32,773 bases of DNA from DATJXG01 sp035500455 (GCA_035500455.1 DATJXG010000317.1:1-32773), one strand, 5' to 3'. Counted from the stretch's first letter, positions 23,826 to 31,874 are shown. Notes: a model not told the origin generated them from the sequence alone. Numbers and translations: made by a program.

Positions 23826-23859
23826 TCGGGGAGAGTGTGCCTGCGTGCTGCTTCTTTGA

Positions 23860-24364
23860 GTGAAACCCAGTTCTCGGTTCTCAGATCGCGGTTCTCAGTG
23901 AATGTTCATCCGTCACAGACACGCCTGCCCCCTCTTTGCGAATACTTCGCGAGGAGGACGTTATGGGACAGTCATACCGGGAATTGATCGCTTGGCAAAA
24001 AGCCATGGAATTTGTCATGAACGTTTATAAAGCGAGCCGGACATTTCCGCACGATGAAGCCTACGGTCTGGCCAGCCAGATTCGCCGGGCAGCAGTCGCG
24101 ATTCCAGCTAACATTGCGCAGGGTCAGTCGCGGCTGTCGGGAGGCGAGTTCTTCAATCTTCTCGGTCGGGCACGGGGAGCGCTGGTGGAAGTCGAGACCG
24201 AGGTCATGCTCGCCCAGAATCTCGCATATTTGAATGCGGAACAGACCCAGGCGCTGCTGGCAAAAGCCGCCGAACTGGGTAAAATTCTCAACGGCCTGAT
24301 CGGCTCAATCCGCCAGGCAGCCTAACTGAGAACTGACATCTGAGAACTGAGAACTGGGTTTCAC
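23860..24364. mobile_element. Putative S23 cassette: four-helix-bundle gene in 41-bp inverted repeats
   Basis: The left arm (23860-23900) and right arm (24324-24364) are inverted copies with 36 of 41 positions identical. They begin GTGAAACCCAGTTCTC and continue in 7-bp GTTCTCA-like units (GTTCTCG, GTTCTCA, GATCGCG, GTTCTCA in the left arm). The right arm overlaps the last bases of the S23 stop codon. The 505-bp unit has only one gene. I see no target-site duplication, so mobility is inferred from structure only. Confidence 0.6.
23963..24325 (+). CDS. S23 / four-helix-bundle protein (23S rRNA intervening-sequence type)
   Basis: A 120-residue protein of the S23 family: YRELIAWQKAMEFVMNVYKA, then FPHDEAYGLASQIRRAAVAI, then PANIAQGQSR, and helices rich in Ala/Glu/Leu. 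Relatives are encoded in intervening sequences of 23S rRNA genes and are also scattered in genomes. They form pentamers of four-helix bundles, as do the Avd proteins of diversity-generating retroelements, and their role is not settled. I chose the ATG at 23963 because GAGGAGG lies 5 bases upstream; an earlier ATG at 23936 lacks a site. The gene is alone between inverted repeats. Confidence 0.9.
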   Translation: MGQSYRELIAWQKAMEFVMNVYKASRTFPHDEAYGLASQIRRAAVAIPANIAQGQSRLSGGEFFNLLGRARGALVEVETEVMLAQNLAYLNAEQTQALLAKAAELGKILNGLIGSIRQAA

Positions 24365-24475
24365 CCTGACGATGCTGCCTTCTCGCACAGGGATTGCTCC
24401 GCCCGCTCGGTCTCGACGCCGGATTCATTAACCACGCCCGGACAGGCACTGAACTGCTATCATCCACCAGCAAGG

Positions 24476-25207
24476 ATGCACCCCATCGTTCTCAGTATTC
24501 TACTGGGCCTCACGGCAGCCGCAGCCAATGTCTTTGGCGGGGCGATCATTGTCAGGAGGCCTTGGGAAAAGGCCTATCTCCGCTACTTTGTCGCCCTGGG
24601 CGCCGGCTTCATGCTGGCCACCGCCATTGTTGAAATCTTTCCTGCCAGCATAGAGCTTAGCGGCAAGAAGGCCGGTTTTCTGGTGCTGCTCGGCTATCTC
24701 ATCATCCATTTTTTCGAGCACACGGTAAGCCCGCACTTCCACTTTGGCGAGGAAACCCACGCTGACCAGTTCGTTCACACCCATAAGGGATTTTCCGTCC
24801 TGCTCGGCCTCACCATCCACACTTTCTTCGACGGCATCGCCATCGCCTCCGGCTTCATCGTCTCCAACTGGCTGGGATGGATCATCTTTCTCGCCGTTTT
24901 CCTGCACAAAATTCCGGAGGGATTCACCGTAGCCTCGGTCATGCTGGCCAGCGGGCAGAGCAAGAAGACGGCCTGGGGAGCGTCCGTACTTCTGGGAGCA
25001 GCCACGCTCGCGGGAGTGCTGGCCATGGCGGCCTTGCGGCACGAGGTGGGTTTCGGCCTGCCGATTTCGGCAGGTGTAACGATCTATGTAGCCGCCTCCG
25101 ACCTCATACCCGAAGTCAACCGCGAACCGGGGGTAGCTATGGCCCTGCTGGTTTTTGTGGGAGTGGGATTATTGTTCGTGCTCGACCAGTTCGCGCACGT
25201 CCATTGA
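24476..25207 (+). CDS. ZIP-family divalent metal transporter
   Basis: A 243-residue inner-membrane protein with about eight hydrophobic segments. The metal-site helices are TM4 with H115-TFFD119-G120 and TM5 with H144-KIPE148-G149, the ZIP signature. A His-rich loop (about 82-103, EHTVSPHFHFGEETHADQF) between TM3 and TM4 is also typical. It probably imports Zn or another divalent metal; the ion cannot be told from sequence. The ribosome site (AAGG touching the ATG) is poor. Its 110-bp leader after the S23 unit shows no recognisable metal riboswitch. A heptamer palindrome follows its stop. Confidence 0.9.
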   Translation: MHPIVLSILLGLTAAAANVFGGAIIVRRPWEKAYLRYFVALGAGFMLATAIVEIFPASIELSGKKAGFLVLLGYLIIHFFEHTVSPHFHFGEETHADQFVHTHKGFSVLLGLTIHTFFDGIAIASGFIVSNWLGWIIFLAVFLHKIPEGFTVASVMLASGQSKKTAWGASVLLGAATLAGVLAMAALRHEVGFGLPISAGVTIYVAASDLIPEVNREPGVAMALLVFVGVGLLFVLDQFAHVH

Positions 25208-25209
25208 GA

Positions 25210-25309
25210 GATTGCTGATTGTTGATTGGCGATTTTCAATTGCCGATTGCACCGGGTTCGTGGGCTTCAATCGCCAATCTTCAATCAATAATCAGCAATC
25301 AACAATGCC
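25210..25309. repeat. Heptamer-unit palindrome, GATTGNT type
   Basis: The left arm (25210-25251) is six 7-bp units: GATTGCT, GATTGTT, GATTGGC, GATTTTC, AATTGCC, GATTGCA. The right arm (25268-25309) is CAATCGC, CAATCTT, CAATCAA, TAATCAG, CAATCAA, CAATGCC. A 16-bp loop separates them. It lies exactly between the convergent stops of the ZIP gene (25207) and the VWFA gene (25309-25311), where it could end both transcripts. Confidence 0.88.
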
Positions 25310-26538
25310 TACTCCACCGTGTGCTTCGCCGTATACCCCTCGCGCGCGATGATCTGCGGCTTCACGTCTTTGCCCTTCTGGTCGCGAATCTTCAGCGGCC
25401 CACCGTCAGGCGCCACCAGTTCGACTTTCAGCTTGCGATACGTCCCGTCCAGCTTGGCGTTGGTCGGGTGGTACGAGATGGTGTACTGCTGCCGGATATC
25501 TTCGTTGATGTCGTGAAAGATCTCTCCCATCTCTCCCTGGAAACGGGGAAAATACGCTCGCCCGCCGGTCAACGCCGCGAAGGTGCGCATTTCGTTGTCG
25601 GCTTGCAGGTAATCCATGTTGGAAACCGGAATCCCCATTCCGTGAGGCGCGGCTCCGCCGTGTGACTCGAAATAGTTTCGCAGCATCCAGCCCACACTGA
25701 TGGGGAAGATGGTCACATCCTTGGTAGTCTTCACTTTCTTCAGGATCTGGTCGAGATTGAGCTTGCTGAAAGTATCTACGCCGGTGCTGATCAGGATGAT
25801 GTACTTATGTCCCTCCACCCGGTCGAGCCGGTCCAGCGTGTCGTAGAGCGCGTCAAACAGGTTGGTTTCGGCGAAGCCGGGAATATACAACTGCCGGACC
25901 GCACCCAGAATCGCCGATTTGTCCTGCGTGAAGTCCACCAGCAGGTCGGGCTTCATATCGTAAGTCACCAGGGCGACCCAGTCTTCCTTTTTCAAGCCCG
26001 ACGCGAACATGTAAGCGTCGTTCACCGCTTCGCGAACGAAGTAGTAGTTGGTGGAAGCGAATTCCACCAGTAGAACGCAGGTAATAGGCGCCTGCGACTG
26101 CCCGAAGTGATTAATCGTCTGCGGAACACCGTCTTCGAGAACCTTGAAGTTGTCCTGGTGCAGGCCGGGGATGAACTGCCCGTCTTTCGTGGTAACCGTT
26201 ACGTCCACGTTTACCAGCGGTACGTCCACCCGGATCGAGTAGTCCGGCATGTTTTCGATCTTCTTCGGCCGTTCCGGCGGAGGCGCGGGCGGCGGCTCCT
26301 TCTTGGCCGGAATCGCATAAGGGCCAACGTTGTCATTGGGCCCGCCGGCTTCCGGCGGAGCTTCCTGCTGGTTGGGGTTACTGGTCTGGCTGGCTCCGGA
26401 GGACGAATCGGATTGGCTCTGGGCCAGCACCGGCTTGACCTGAGAGCCGAAAACCGCCATCGCCAACAGGACTAAGCAGATGGAAACAAAGGGGCTGCCA
26501 CTGAAGCGGGCAGCGCGGCGTAGGGGACGGGAAAACAT
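25309..26538 (-). CDS. Exported VWFA-related protein, acidobacterial type
   Basis: A 409-residue protein with an N-terminal signal segment (about residues 14-40), a Ser/Asn/Pro-rich linker (41-95, including EPPPAPPPERPKK), and then the VDVPLVNVDVTVTTKDG strand and LHQDNFKVLEDG motif that open the acidobacterial VWFA-related domain. The MIDAS-like site reads LLVEFAST (E159-S162), not DxSxS, so metal binding looks weakened. IILISTGVDTFSK corresponds to the later VWA strand. It is probably a periplasmic or secreted protein-binding module of unknown partner. GAGGA lies about 7 bases before the ATG. It is divergent from the S55 gene. Confidence 0.88.
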   Translation of the reverse strand: MFSRPLRRAARFSGSPFVSICLVLLAMAVFGSQVKPVLAQSQSDSSSGASQTSNPNQQEAPPEAGGPNDNVGPYAIPAKKEPPPAPPPERPKKIENMPDYSIRVDVPLVNVDVTVTTKDGQFIPGLHQDNFKVLEDGVPQTINHFGQSQAPITCVLLVEFASTNYYFVREAVNDAYMFASGLKKEDWVALVTYDMKPDLLVDFTQDKSAILGAVRQLYIPGFAETNLFDALYDTLDRLDRVEGHKYIILISTGVDTFSKLNLDQILKKVKTTKDVTIFPISVGWMLRNYFESHGGAAPHGMGIPVSNMDYLQADNEMRTFAALTGGRAYFPRFQGEMGEIFHDINEDIRQQYTISYHPTNAKLDGTYRKLKVELVAPDGGPLKIRDQKGKDVKPQIIAREGYTAKHTVE

Positions 26539-26573
26539 GGGGAATCCTCGAAAAAGCTATGTTAGTATAGACG

Positions 26574-26590
26574 CAACCGCATCGCGGTTG
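26574..26590. promoter_or_regulatory. Perfect hairpin in the VWFA/S55 divergent promoter region
   Basis: CAACCGC and GCGGTTG (7 bp) are separated by ATC, in the 162-bp gap between divergent genes. On the minus strand a TATACT hexamer lies just downstream of it (26562-26567) and could be the -10 of the VWFA promoter, though no good -35 is visible. An operator or transcript-start hairpin is possible. Confidence 0.35.
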
Positions 26591-26700
26591 GGATGTTTTG
26601 CTTTGCGAAGTTCCCTCCCTCCTCTGGCAAGTTACGTATTAGAAAATGCGGGATGTTGATTTTCGGCGGACCATGCCAGGGGTCCTCCAGGGAAATGTGA

Positions 26701-28503
26701 ATGAAATTATTTGTCTTCCGGCGCGCTGCCCTTTCTGTTTTGTTCCTTTCGGCCGCTCTCGCGGCTCAACCCCTCAAACCCGTTGAGACCATCGCGGTAA
26801 GCCAGATTCACCCCGGCATGCGCGGGGTCTGTTACACCGTGTTTCAGGGCACCAAGCCTGAGCCCATGGATGTGGAAGTCTTGGGCGTGCTCAAGAACGC
26901 CAACGGCCCCAAGGGAGATATCATCCTGGTCCGCCTGGGCGGCGCCAAGGCGGAGTACACCGGCGTGGTCGCCGGAATGAGCGGCAGCCCGGTTTATCTC
27001 GATGGCAAGCTGGCGGGAGCATTGGCTTTCCGCATCGGCGAGTTTTCAAAGGAGCCTATCGCCGGCGTAACCCCCATCGCCGAGATGATGGAAATCAGCG
27101 CCCTCGACCGCGCCCCCATCGATCAGACGCCCCCGGTAAAGGCAGCCTCCACCAGTCCCGCCAGCAAGATTTCCACCCCCGGCGTGGCCAATCTTCCCGG
27201 AACCACCGGGACCCAGGATTTCGCCAACTATCTCAAGCCGATCGAAGCCCCGCTGGTTTTTTCCGGCTTTTCCCAGGACGCCATCCAGCGCTTCGCGCCG
27301 CAATTCGCCGCCGCTGGAGTCACTCCGGTAATGGGCGTCGGCTCAGTCAGTGACGCCAAGCAGCCCGAGCCTCTGGAGCCGGGTTCCGCGGTTAGCGCGA
27401 TTTTGGTCCGTGGCGATATGGACATCGCCGCCACCTGCACTGTCACTTACGTCGATGCCGATCACCTGCTGGCTTGCGGCCATCCCCTGCTGCAGTTCGG
27501 ATCCATCGATCTTCCCATGACCAAGGCGCAGGTGCTGGCCACGCTGGCTTCGCCACTGAGCCCCTTCAAGATCGTCAACGCGACAGAACCCGTAGGCGCG
27601 TTCGTGCAGGACCGCCACACCGGCATCCTGGGCGAGTTCGGCAAGAAACCCGACATGATTCCAGTGACGCTGAACATTCACGGCGGCCCCGCCAGCCGGC
27701 AATTTCACTACGAAATCCTGAACAACGCCCAGCTCAGCCCGGTAGCCATGATGGCCACCGTGTTCAACGCCCTGCACGGCGTCAATGAATACGGCGAAGA
27801 GACCACCTACCGCATGAGCGGCAGCATCAACGTGGAAGGCTATCCTGAGGTAACCATGCAGGATATGTTCGCGCCCTCCGACGGCGCGCCTCCAGCCGCT
27901 GCCCTGGCGGCGGTCTCTCTGGGCGAGCGTTTCGGCCGCATCTACGACAATCCTTACAACACGCCCGACATCCGCGGCGTGGAACTCGACTTCGACCTGG
28001 TTCGCGAGCGCCGCTGGGCCCGCCTGGAAAGCGCTCGCACCGACGTCACCGAAGCCCGGCCTGGCGACACCATCACCATCGAGGCCATGCTGCGGCCCTA
28101 TCGCGGCGAGGGCATGGTGCACCAGATTCCGGTGCGCATTCCGGTATCGGCATCGAAAGGCCCATTACGCATTCTCATCTGTGACGGCGACACTCTCGAC
28201 CGTTTCAGCCACTCCGGCCCTCAGCCAGGAATGAAACTCGATCTGGCTTCCACCATCTCCTTGCTCAACAAAGAGCACGCCAACAACCGGGTTTATGTCT
28301 CGCTGCTGGAGTCCGATCCCGAAGCCATGGTGGCCGACAAGGTCATGCCCGGTTTGCCGCTTTCCGTGATGAACGTAATGGACGGCATGCGCGGCACCCA
28401 GGACATGGTGGTGCGCGCCGAATCATCGGTGAACGAAGCCGCTACTGGCCCGCTGGACTACGTGGTCTCCGGCGTCCAGGTGCTGACCATCAATATCAAG
28501 TAG
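26701..28503 (+). CDS. Exported SpoIVB/S55-domain serine peptidase-like protein
   Basis: A 600-residue protein with a signal peptide (about residues 1-22) and an N-terminal S55 (SpoIVB-type) peptidase domain. It opens with the IHPGMRGVCYTVFQG motif and has the catalytic GMSGSPVYLDGKLAG (S96), with a further conserved ACGHPLLQFG segment (H261) where the S55 His-region is expected. The C-terminal half, about residues 310-600, is beta-rich and not assignable. In Bacillus SpoIVB triggers sigma-K activation by cutting SpoIVFA; this organism type does not sporulate, so the target here must differ. It is divergent from the VWFA gene and co-directional with the propeller gene. Confidence 0.85.
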   Translation: MKLFVFRRAALSVLFLSAALAAQPLKPVETIAVSQIHPGMRGVCYTVFQGTKPEPMDVEVLGVLKNANGPKGDIILVRLGGAKAEYTGVVAGMSGSPVYLDGKLAGALAFRIGEFSKEPIAGVTPIAEMMEISALDRAPIDQTPPVKAASTSPASKISTPGVANLPGTTGTQDFANYLKPIEAPLVFSGFSQDAIQRFAPQFAAAGVTPVMGVGSVSDAKQPEPLEPGSAVSAILVRGDMDIAATCTVTYVDADHLLACGHPLLQFGSIDLPMTKAQVLATLASPLSPFKIVNATEPVGAFVQDRHTGILGEFGKKPDMIPVTLNIHGGPASRQFHYEILNNAQLSPVAMMATVFNALHGVNEYGEETTYRMSGSINVEGYPEVTMQDMFAPSDGAPPAAALAAVSLGERFGRIYDNPYNTPDIRGVELDFDLVRERRWARLESARTDVTEARPGDTITIEAMLRPYRGEGMVHQIPVRIPVSASKGPLRILICDGDTLDRFSHSGPQPGMKLDLASTISLLNKEHANNRVYVSLLESDPEAMVADKVMPGLPLSVMNVMDGMRGTQDMVVRAESSVNEAATGPLDYVVSGVQVLTINIK

Positions 28504-28537
28504 CCGCGAGCGATCACTGCCGCCAAACAAGATAAAT

Positions 28538-28637
28538 TGTCATCCCGAGCGCAGCGAGGGATCTGGGTTCTTGCCGCCCACGAGCAGTCTGCCGCCGCCG
28601 GCAAAGACGCAGATCCCTCGCCTTGCTCGGGATGACA
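28538..28637. repeat. TGTCATCCCGAGC-type palindrome
   Basis: Arms of 28 bp (28538-28565 and 28610-28637) are inverted with 25 of 28 identical positions. They start TGTCATCCCGAGC and end CGAGGGATCTG. The ~45-bp centre is Gly/Pro-codon-like GC-rich DNA without a frame. It lies in the 236-bp gap between the S55 and propeller genes. The rest of the gap shows nothing recognisable. Confidence 0.85.
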
Positions 28638-28739
28638 GGCCGCTTGGCCTTCTGCCTCAGCCCGGCTCCCGCGCCTGCGCTCCACCAACCGTGCTAATCT
28701 GAACTTTCCTGCCTACACTTCGCGAATCGAGGACGAACC

Positions 28740-31013
28740 TTGCAATCTTTCCTGCGAAAAACCTGCATTCTCACGGTCACGCTGCTTTTGCCCGCTCTGG
28801 TTCTGGCCGAAGGCACTCGCCTCTGGCGCCAATCCACCTTTGACGAACTCTCCAAAGGCACCGCCAAGGGCATCGCCATCCGCAGCAATGGAGGCCTCGA
28901 ATTGGCCCCGGCCTTCAAGTCGCTGGCGACCACGCCGTCCACCTACATCTGGGCCATCGCCTCCGATTCAGCCGGCAACGTCTATGCTGCCGCCGGTGCG
29001 CCCGCTCGCGTGTATCAAGTCACGGCCAACGGCGCGGCCAACGCCATCTTCGAGCCGCAGGAGTTGCAGGTGCAGGCGCTGCTCGTGGACAAGAACGGCG
29101 TGATTTTCGCCGCCACCAATCCCGACGGCAAGGTGTACCGCATTGAACACCGTGCCCCCGGTTCAGCCCCCAGGGAGGATTCCAAAGCAGCCAAGGGCAC
29201 AGCCACCTCTTCCTGGAGCGCCTCGGTCTATTTCGATCCCGGCACGAAATACATCTGGGACCTTGCCCTCGATAACGCAGGCAATCTATACGTCGCAACC
29301 GGTGATCAAGGCGAAATTTTCCGCGTCACACCCAAAGGTGAGCATTCGGTTTTCTTCAAGAGCGACGAGGCGCACATCCGCGTGCTGGCGCTCGATGCGC
29401 AAGGCAACCTGATCGCCGGTTCCGACGGCAGCGGCCTGGTGTACAGAATTTCTCCCGGCGGCGAGGGCTTCGTGCTCTACAGCGCGCCAAAAAAAGAAAT
29501 CACCGCGCTGGCCATCGATAAGCAAGGCAACATCTACGCCGCGGGCGTGGGCGAGAAGCATCCCAACGCCGGTGCGCCCAGCCCCACTACCCCGATCCTG
29601 ATGCCGGCTCCCGGATCTGCTCCCAATGCTGGCCCGCAACCGCAGGGAGTGGTCGGCGGCCAGGGCCCCAATGTCGGGATGGCAAACCGCTTCATCGTTC
29701 CCGGCGGCCCTATAACCGGCGGCTCGGAGATTTATCGCATCGCCCCCGATGGCTCGCCTGCCCGGCTGTGGACCTCGCGCGACGACCTGGTGTATGCGCT
29801 GACCTTCGACGCCAAAGGGCAACTCATCGCCGGCTCAGGAAACCAGGGCCACGTGCTGGCTATCACCGGGGAAGATCAGTTCACCGATCTCCTGCACGCC
29901 AGCGCCAGCCAGGTTACGGCCTTTGCCAAAGCCCCGGCTGGTGGGCTCTACGTCTCCACCAGCAACCTCGGCAAAGTATTTCTGCTGGGGGCGTCGCCGG
30001 AAGCGGAAGGCTCCTACGAAAGCGACATCTTCGATGCCCAGGTCTTCTCCCGCTGGGGACGCGCCGAATTCCGCGGCTCCGGCGACGTGGACCTGCTGGC
30101 CCGCAGCGGCAACGTGGACAATCCCGACCGCCACTGGAGCCCCTGGACCAAAGTCGATTTGAAGAAGACTGCCGAGATCAGCGTGCCCTCGGCGCGCTTC
30201 GTGCAATGGAAAGCGGTGCTGCACGCCGGCGATCCCGCGCCCGACCTCGACAGTGTGGGCATCAACTATCTCCCCAAAAACGTGGCGCCCGATTTCGACG
30301 ACATCGCCATTCAGCCGGGCGTGCATTATCAGTCTCTGCCGCGGCAGTCCGGCCCGGACATCACCTTGAGCACCAGCAACGGGCCGCCTCCGCCCAAGTT
30401 CGAAGCGCCTCCGCCCAGCGTGCATGATCCCGATTCCATCGGCGTGCGCTGGTCGGTACACGACGACAATGACGATCAGATGGTTTACGCCGTGTACTAT
30501 CGCGGCGACGGCGAAAAGCGCTGGCTCCTGCTCAAAGACGACCTCAGCGACAAGTTCTATTCCTTTGACGCCTCGCTGCTGCCCGACGGCGGCTACACCA
30601 TCAAAGTCGTGGCTTCGGATGCGCCTTCGCACTCTCCCGGCGAAGCCCTGACCTCAGAGCGCGAAAGCGCCCGCTTCGAGGTGGACAGCACTCCGCCGCT
30701 GATCGAAGGCTTGACCGCATCGCTCGAAGGCGGAAAGATTCACCTCGCCTTCCGCGCCACCGACAGCTTTTCCCCCATCAAACGCGCGGAATGCTCGATC
30801 GACGCCGGCGACTGGCAGCTCATCGAGCCCGTGGGCCAGCTTTCCGATTCGAAATCCGAGAGCTACGACCTGAAAGTTCCGCTCGTGCCGGTAACGGCAG
30901 TCGCAGCCGGAAGCAGCGTCGCCGTGCCCGAAGACGAGCACGTCGTAGTCGTCAGGGCCTACGACCGCTACGACAACATGTCCGCCGCCAAGACGGTGAT
31001 TCGGGGAAAGTAG
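28740..31013 (+). CDS. Exported beta-propeller protein with jelly-roll and Ig-like parts
   Basis: A 757-residue secreted or periplasmic protein. It starts with TTG at 28740, six bases after GAGGA, and a signal peptide (about 1-22, TVTLLLPALVLAEG). About seven repeated units follow (starting near residues 67, 110, 170, 214, 254, 347 and 390) of the kind IWDLALDNAGNLYVATGDQG followed by a short I/VYRI strand, as in NHL/SMP-30-like propellers. A Pro/Gly-rich insert (275-325) splits unit five from six. The next ~130 residues look like a discoidin-type jelly roll, and the end (about 560-757) like Ig/FN3 domains with VDSTPPLIEGLTAS. No catalytic site is evident; ligand binding at the cell surface is likely. 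Confidence 0.8.
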   Translation: MQSFLRKTCILTVTLLLPALVLAEGTRLWRQSTFDELSKGTAKGIAIRSNGGLELAPAFKSLATTPSTYIWAIASDSAGNVYAAAGAPARVYQVTANGAANAIFEPQELQVQALLVDKNGVIFAATNPDGKVYRIEHRAPGSAPREDSKAAKGTATSSWSASVYFDPGTKYIWDLALDNAGNLYVATGDQGEIFRVTPKGEHSVFFKSDEAHIRVLALDAQGNLIAGSDGSGLVYRISPGGEGFVLYSAPKKEITALAIDKQGNIYAAGVGEKHPNAGAPSPTTPILMPAPGSAPNAGPQPQGVVGGQGPNVGMANRFIVPGGPITGGSEIYRIAPDGSPARLWTSRDDLVYALTFDAKGQLIAGSGNQGHVLAITGEDQFTDLLHASASQVTAFAKAPAGGLYVSTSNLGKVFLLGASPEAEGSYESDIFDAQVFSRWGRAEFRGSGDVDLLARSGNVDNPDRHWSPWTKVDLKKTAEISVPSARFVQWKAVLHAGDPAPDLDSVGINYLPKNVAPDFDDIAIQPGVHYQSLPRQSGPDITLSTSNGPPPPKFEAPPPSVHDPDSIGVRWSVHDDNDDQMVYAVYYRGDGEKRWLLLKDDLSDKFYSFDASLLPDGGYTIKVVASDAPSHSPGEALTSERESARFEVDSTPPLIEGLTASLEGGKIHLAFRATDSFSPIKRAECSIDAGDWQLIEPVGQLSDSKSESYDLKVPLVPVTAVAAGSSVAVPEDEHVVVVRAYDRYDNMSAAKTVIRGK

Positions 31014-31203
31014 CCATACCGCGAACGGCACCGGCGCGCAGGCAGGAGGGTTGTTTCCTTGCCGCAACCTTTTTGCCCGCCACGGGTTCCCACGCAGGAG
31101 CCGGCACCATGTTCGAGTGGCCGCATCGAACCGACGCGGGCCATCGATGCGGAGGCCAGGGGCACTGCCCGCGGGCGTTGAACATGGCGGCGTGGAGGAT
31201 TGC
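31014..31203. promoter_or_regulatory. 190-bp leader with nested stem-loops
   Basis: An outer stem CCATGTTC (31107-31114) / GAACATGG (31180-31187) encloses a perfect 9-bp stem CCGCATCGA (31121-31129) / TCGATGCGG (31144-31152). It ends 16 bases before the ATG of the lipoprotein gene. No known riboswitch class is recognised. GGAGG at 31194-31198 serves the gene at 31204. Confidence 0.4.
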
Positions 31204-31551
31204 ATGAGAACAGCCAGACGGATGCTCTGCGCAGGATTACTTGCGGTCGGCACCTTGATCCTGGCGGCCTGCCCAGGGCGCGTTGCCATCAACAAAATCA
31301 AGATCGATCCCGGGCGGTTCGTAGGGCGGGACGTAACCATCGCCGGACGTGTCACGAACTCCTTCGGGGCCATGGGCAGCGGGGTGTTCGAAGTGGACGA
31401 TGGCACCGGCAGCATGTGGGTGTTCAGCGACCACTATGGCATACCCGGATCGGACGCCCGCCTGGCGGTTACCGGCCGCATCGAAGAGGGCTTTACTTTC
31501 GGAGGCAGGCACTTCGTGGTCGTGCTGCGCGAGACCGAACGGCGCCACTGA
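31204..31551 (+). CDS. Small lipoprotein with an OB-fold-like domain
   Basis: A 115-residue lipoprotein. The signal peptide has basic RTARR, a hydrophobic core and the lipobox LILAAC with Cys at about residue 23. The mature part has strands INKIKIDPGRFVGRDVTIAG, GVFEVDDGTGSMWVFSD, ARLAVTGRIEEGF and HFVVVLRE, the typical layout of small OB folds that bind ligands or nucleotides. It may be a periplasmic OB protein of the NlpE/YgiW sort, but this is inference. The ATG at 31204 has GGAGG about 5 bases upstream; the longer frame from 31051 has no signal peptide at its start. Confidence 0.75.
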   Translation: MRTARRMLCAGLLAVGTLILAACPGRVAINKIKIDPGRFVGRDVTIAGRVTNSFGAMGSGVFEVDDGTGSMWVFSDHYGIPGSDARLAVTGRIEEGFTFGGRHFVVVLRETERRH

Positions 31552-31874
31552 CCGGCCGTGTAGGGACAGGGCTTGCCAAGCCGGCCCTGAGAGGCTGTGA
31601 CCAAATTGACCCGGGCAGCGCCGTGGCAGGGCACGGCTTCCAGCCATGCCGTCAGAGTGCTCAATGGACGCGGCGTTTAGCCGCTATGGCATGTCTCGCG
31701 TTCATGAGACGCCTGTCGCAGAGCAAAAGTCACAGCCTCTGAGCGAAGTCGAAGTCGTCCCGCGAGCGAAGCGAGCAAGGCAGGCCCCTCAGTTCGCGCA
31801 AACCCGAGTTTCCAGTCGGACCGGACTTTTGGCCATGCGGCCCCCACCGCTTCCCTGATAACATCTAACCCTAG
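31552..31874. other. 323-bp intergenic region rich in inverted repeats
   Basis: This gap before rapZ contains inverted arms at 31586-31601 (CCTGAGAGGCTGTGAC) and 31729-31744 (14 of 16 matching), about 125 bp apart, and smaller GC dyads around 31560-31590 and 31625-31650. The 31740-31790 segment, with GAAGTCGAAGTCGTCCCGCGA, resembles dispersed acidobacterial intergenic DNA. No RNA gene and no convincing promoter was seen, although the start region just before 31875 is slightly AT-richer. Confidence 0.45.

Noticed and set aside
23840..24390. Target-site duplication around the S23 unit
   Set aside because: TGCTGC-TTCT-like strings occur on both sides, but they are not exact, not at the arm edges, and could be chance.
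24365..24475. Metal riboswitch in the ZIP leader
   Set aside because: The 110 bp contains no clear aptamer-like helices of a known manganese or nickel-cobalt class.
25210..25309. CRISPR-like short repeated units
   Set aside because: Units are 7 bp, degenerate and inverted between two arms, without unique spacers of 30 bp or cas genes.
29835..30632. 265-residue minus-strand frame
   Set aside because: It lies opposite the propeller protein, and its composition reflects the complementary strand.
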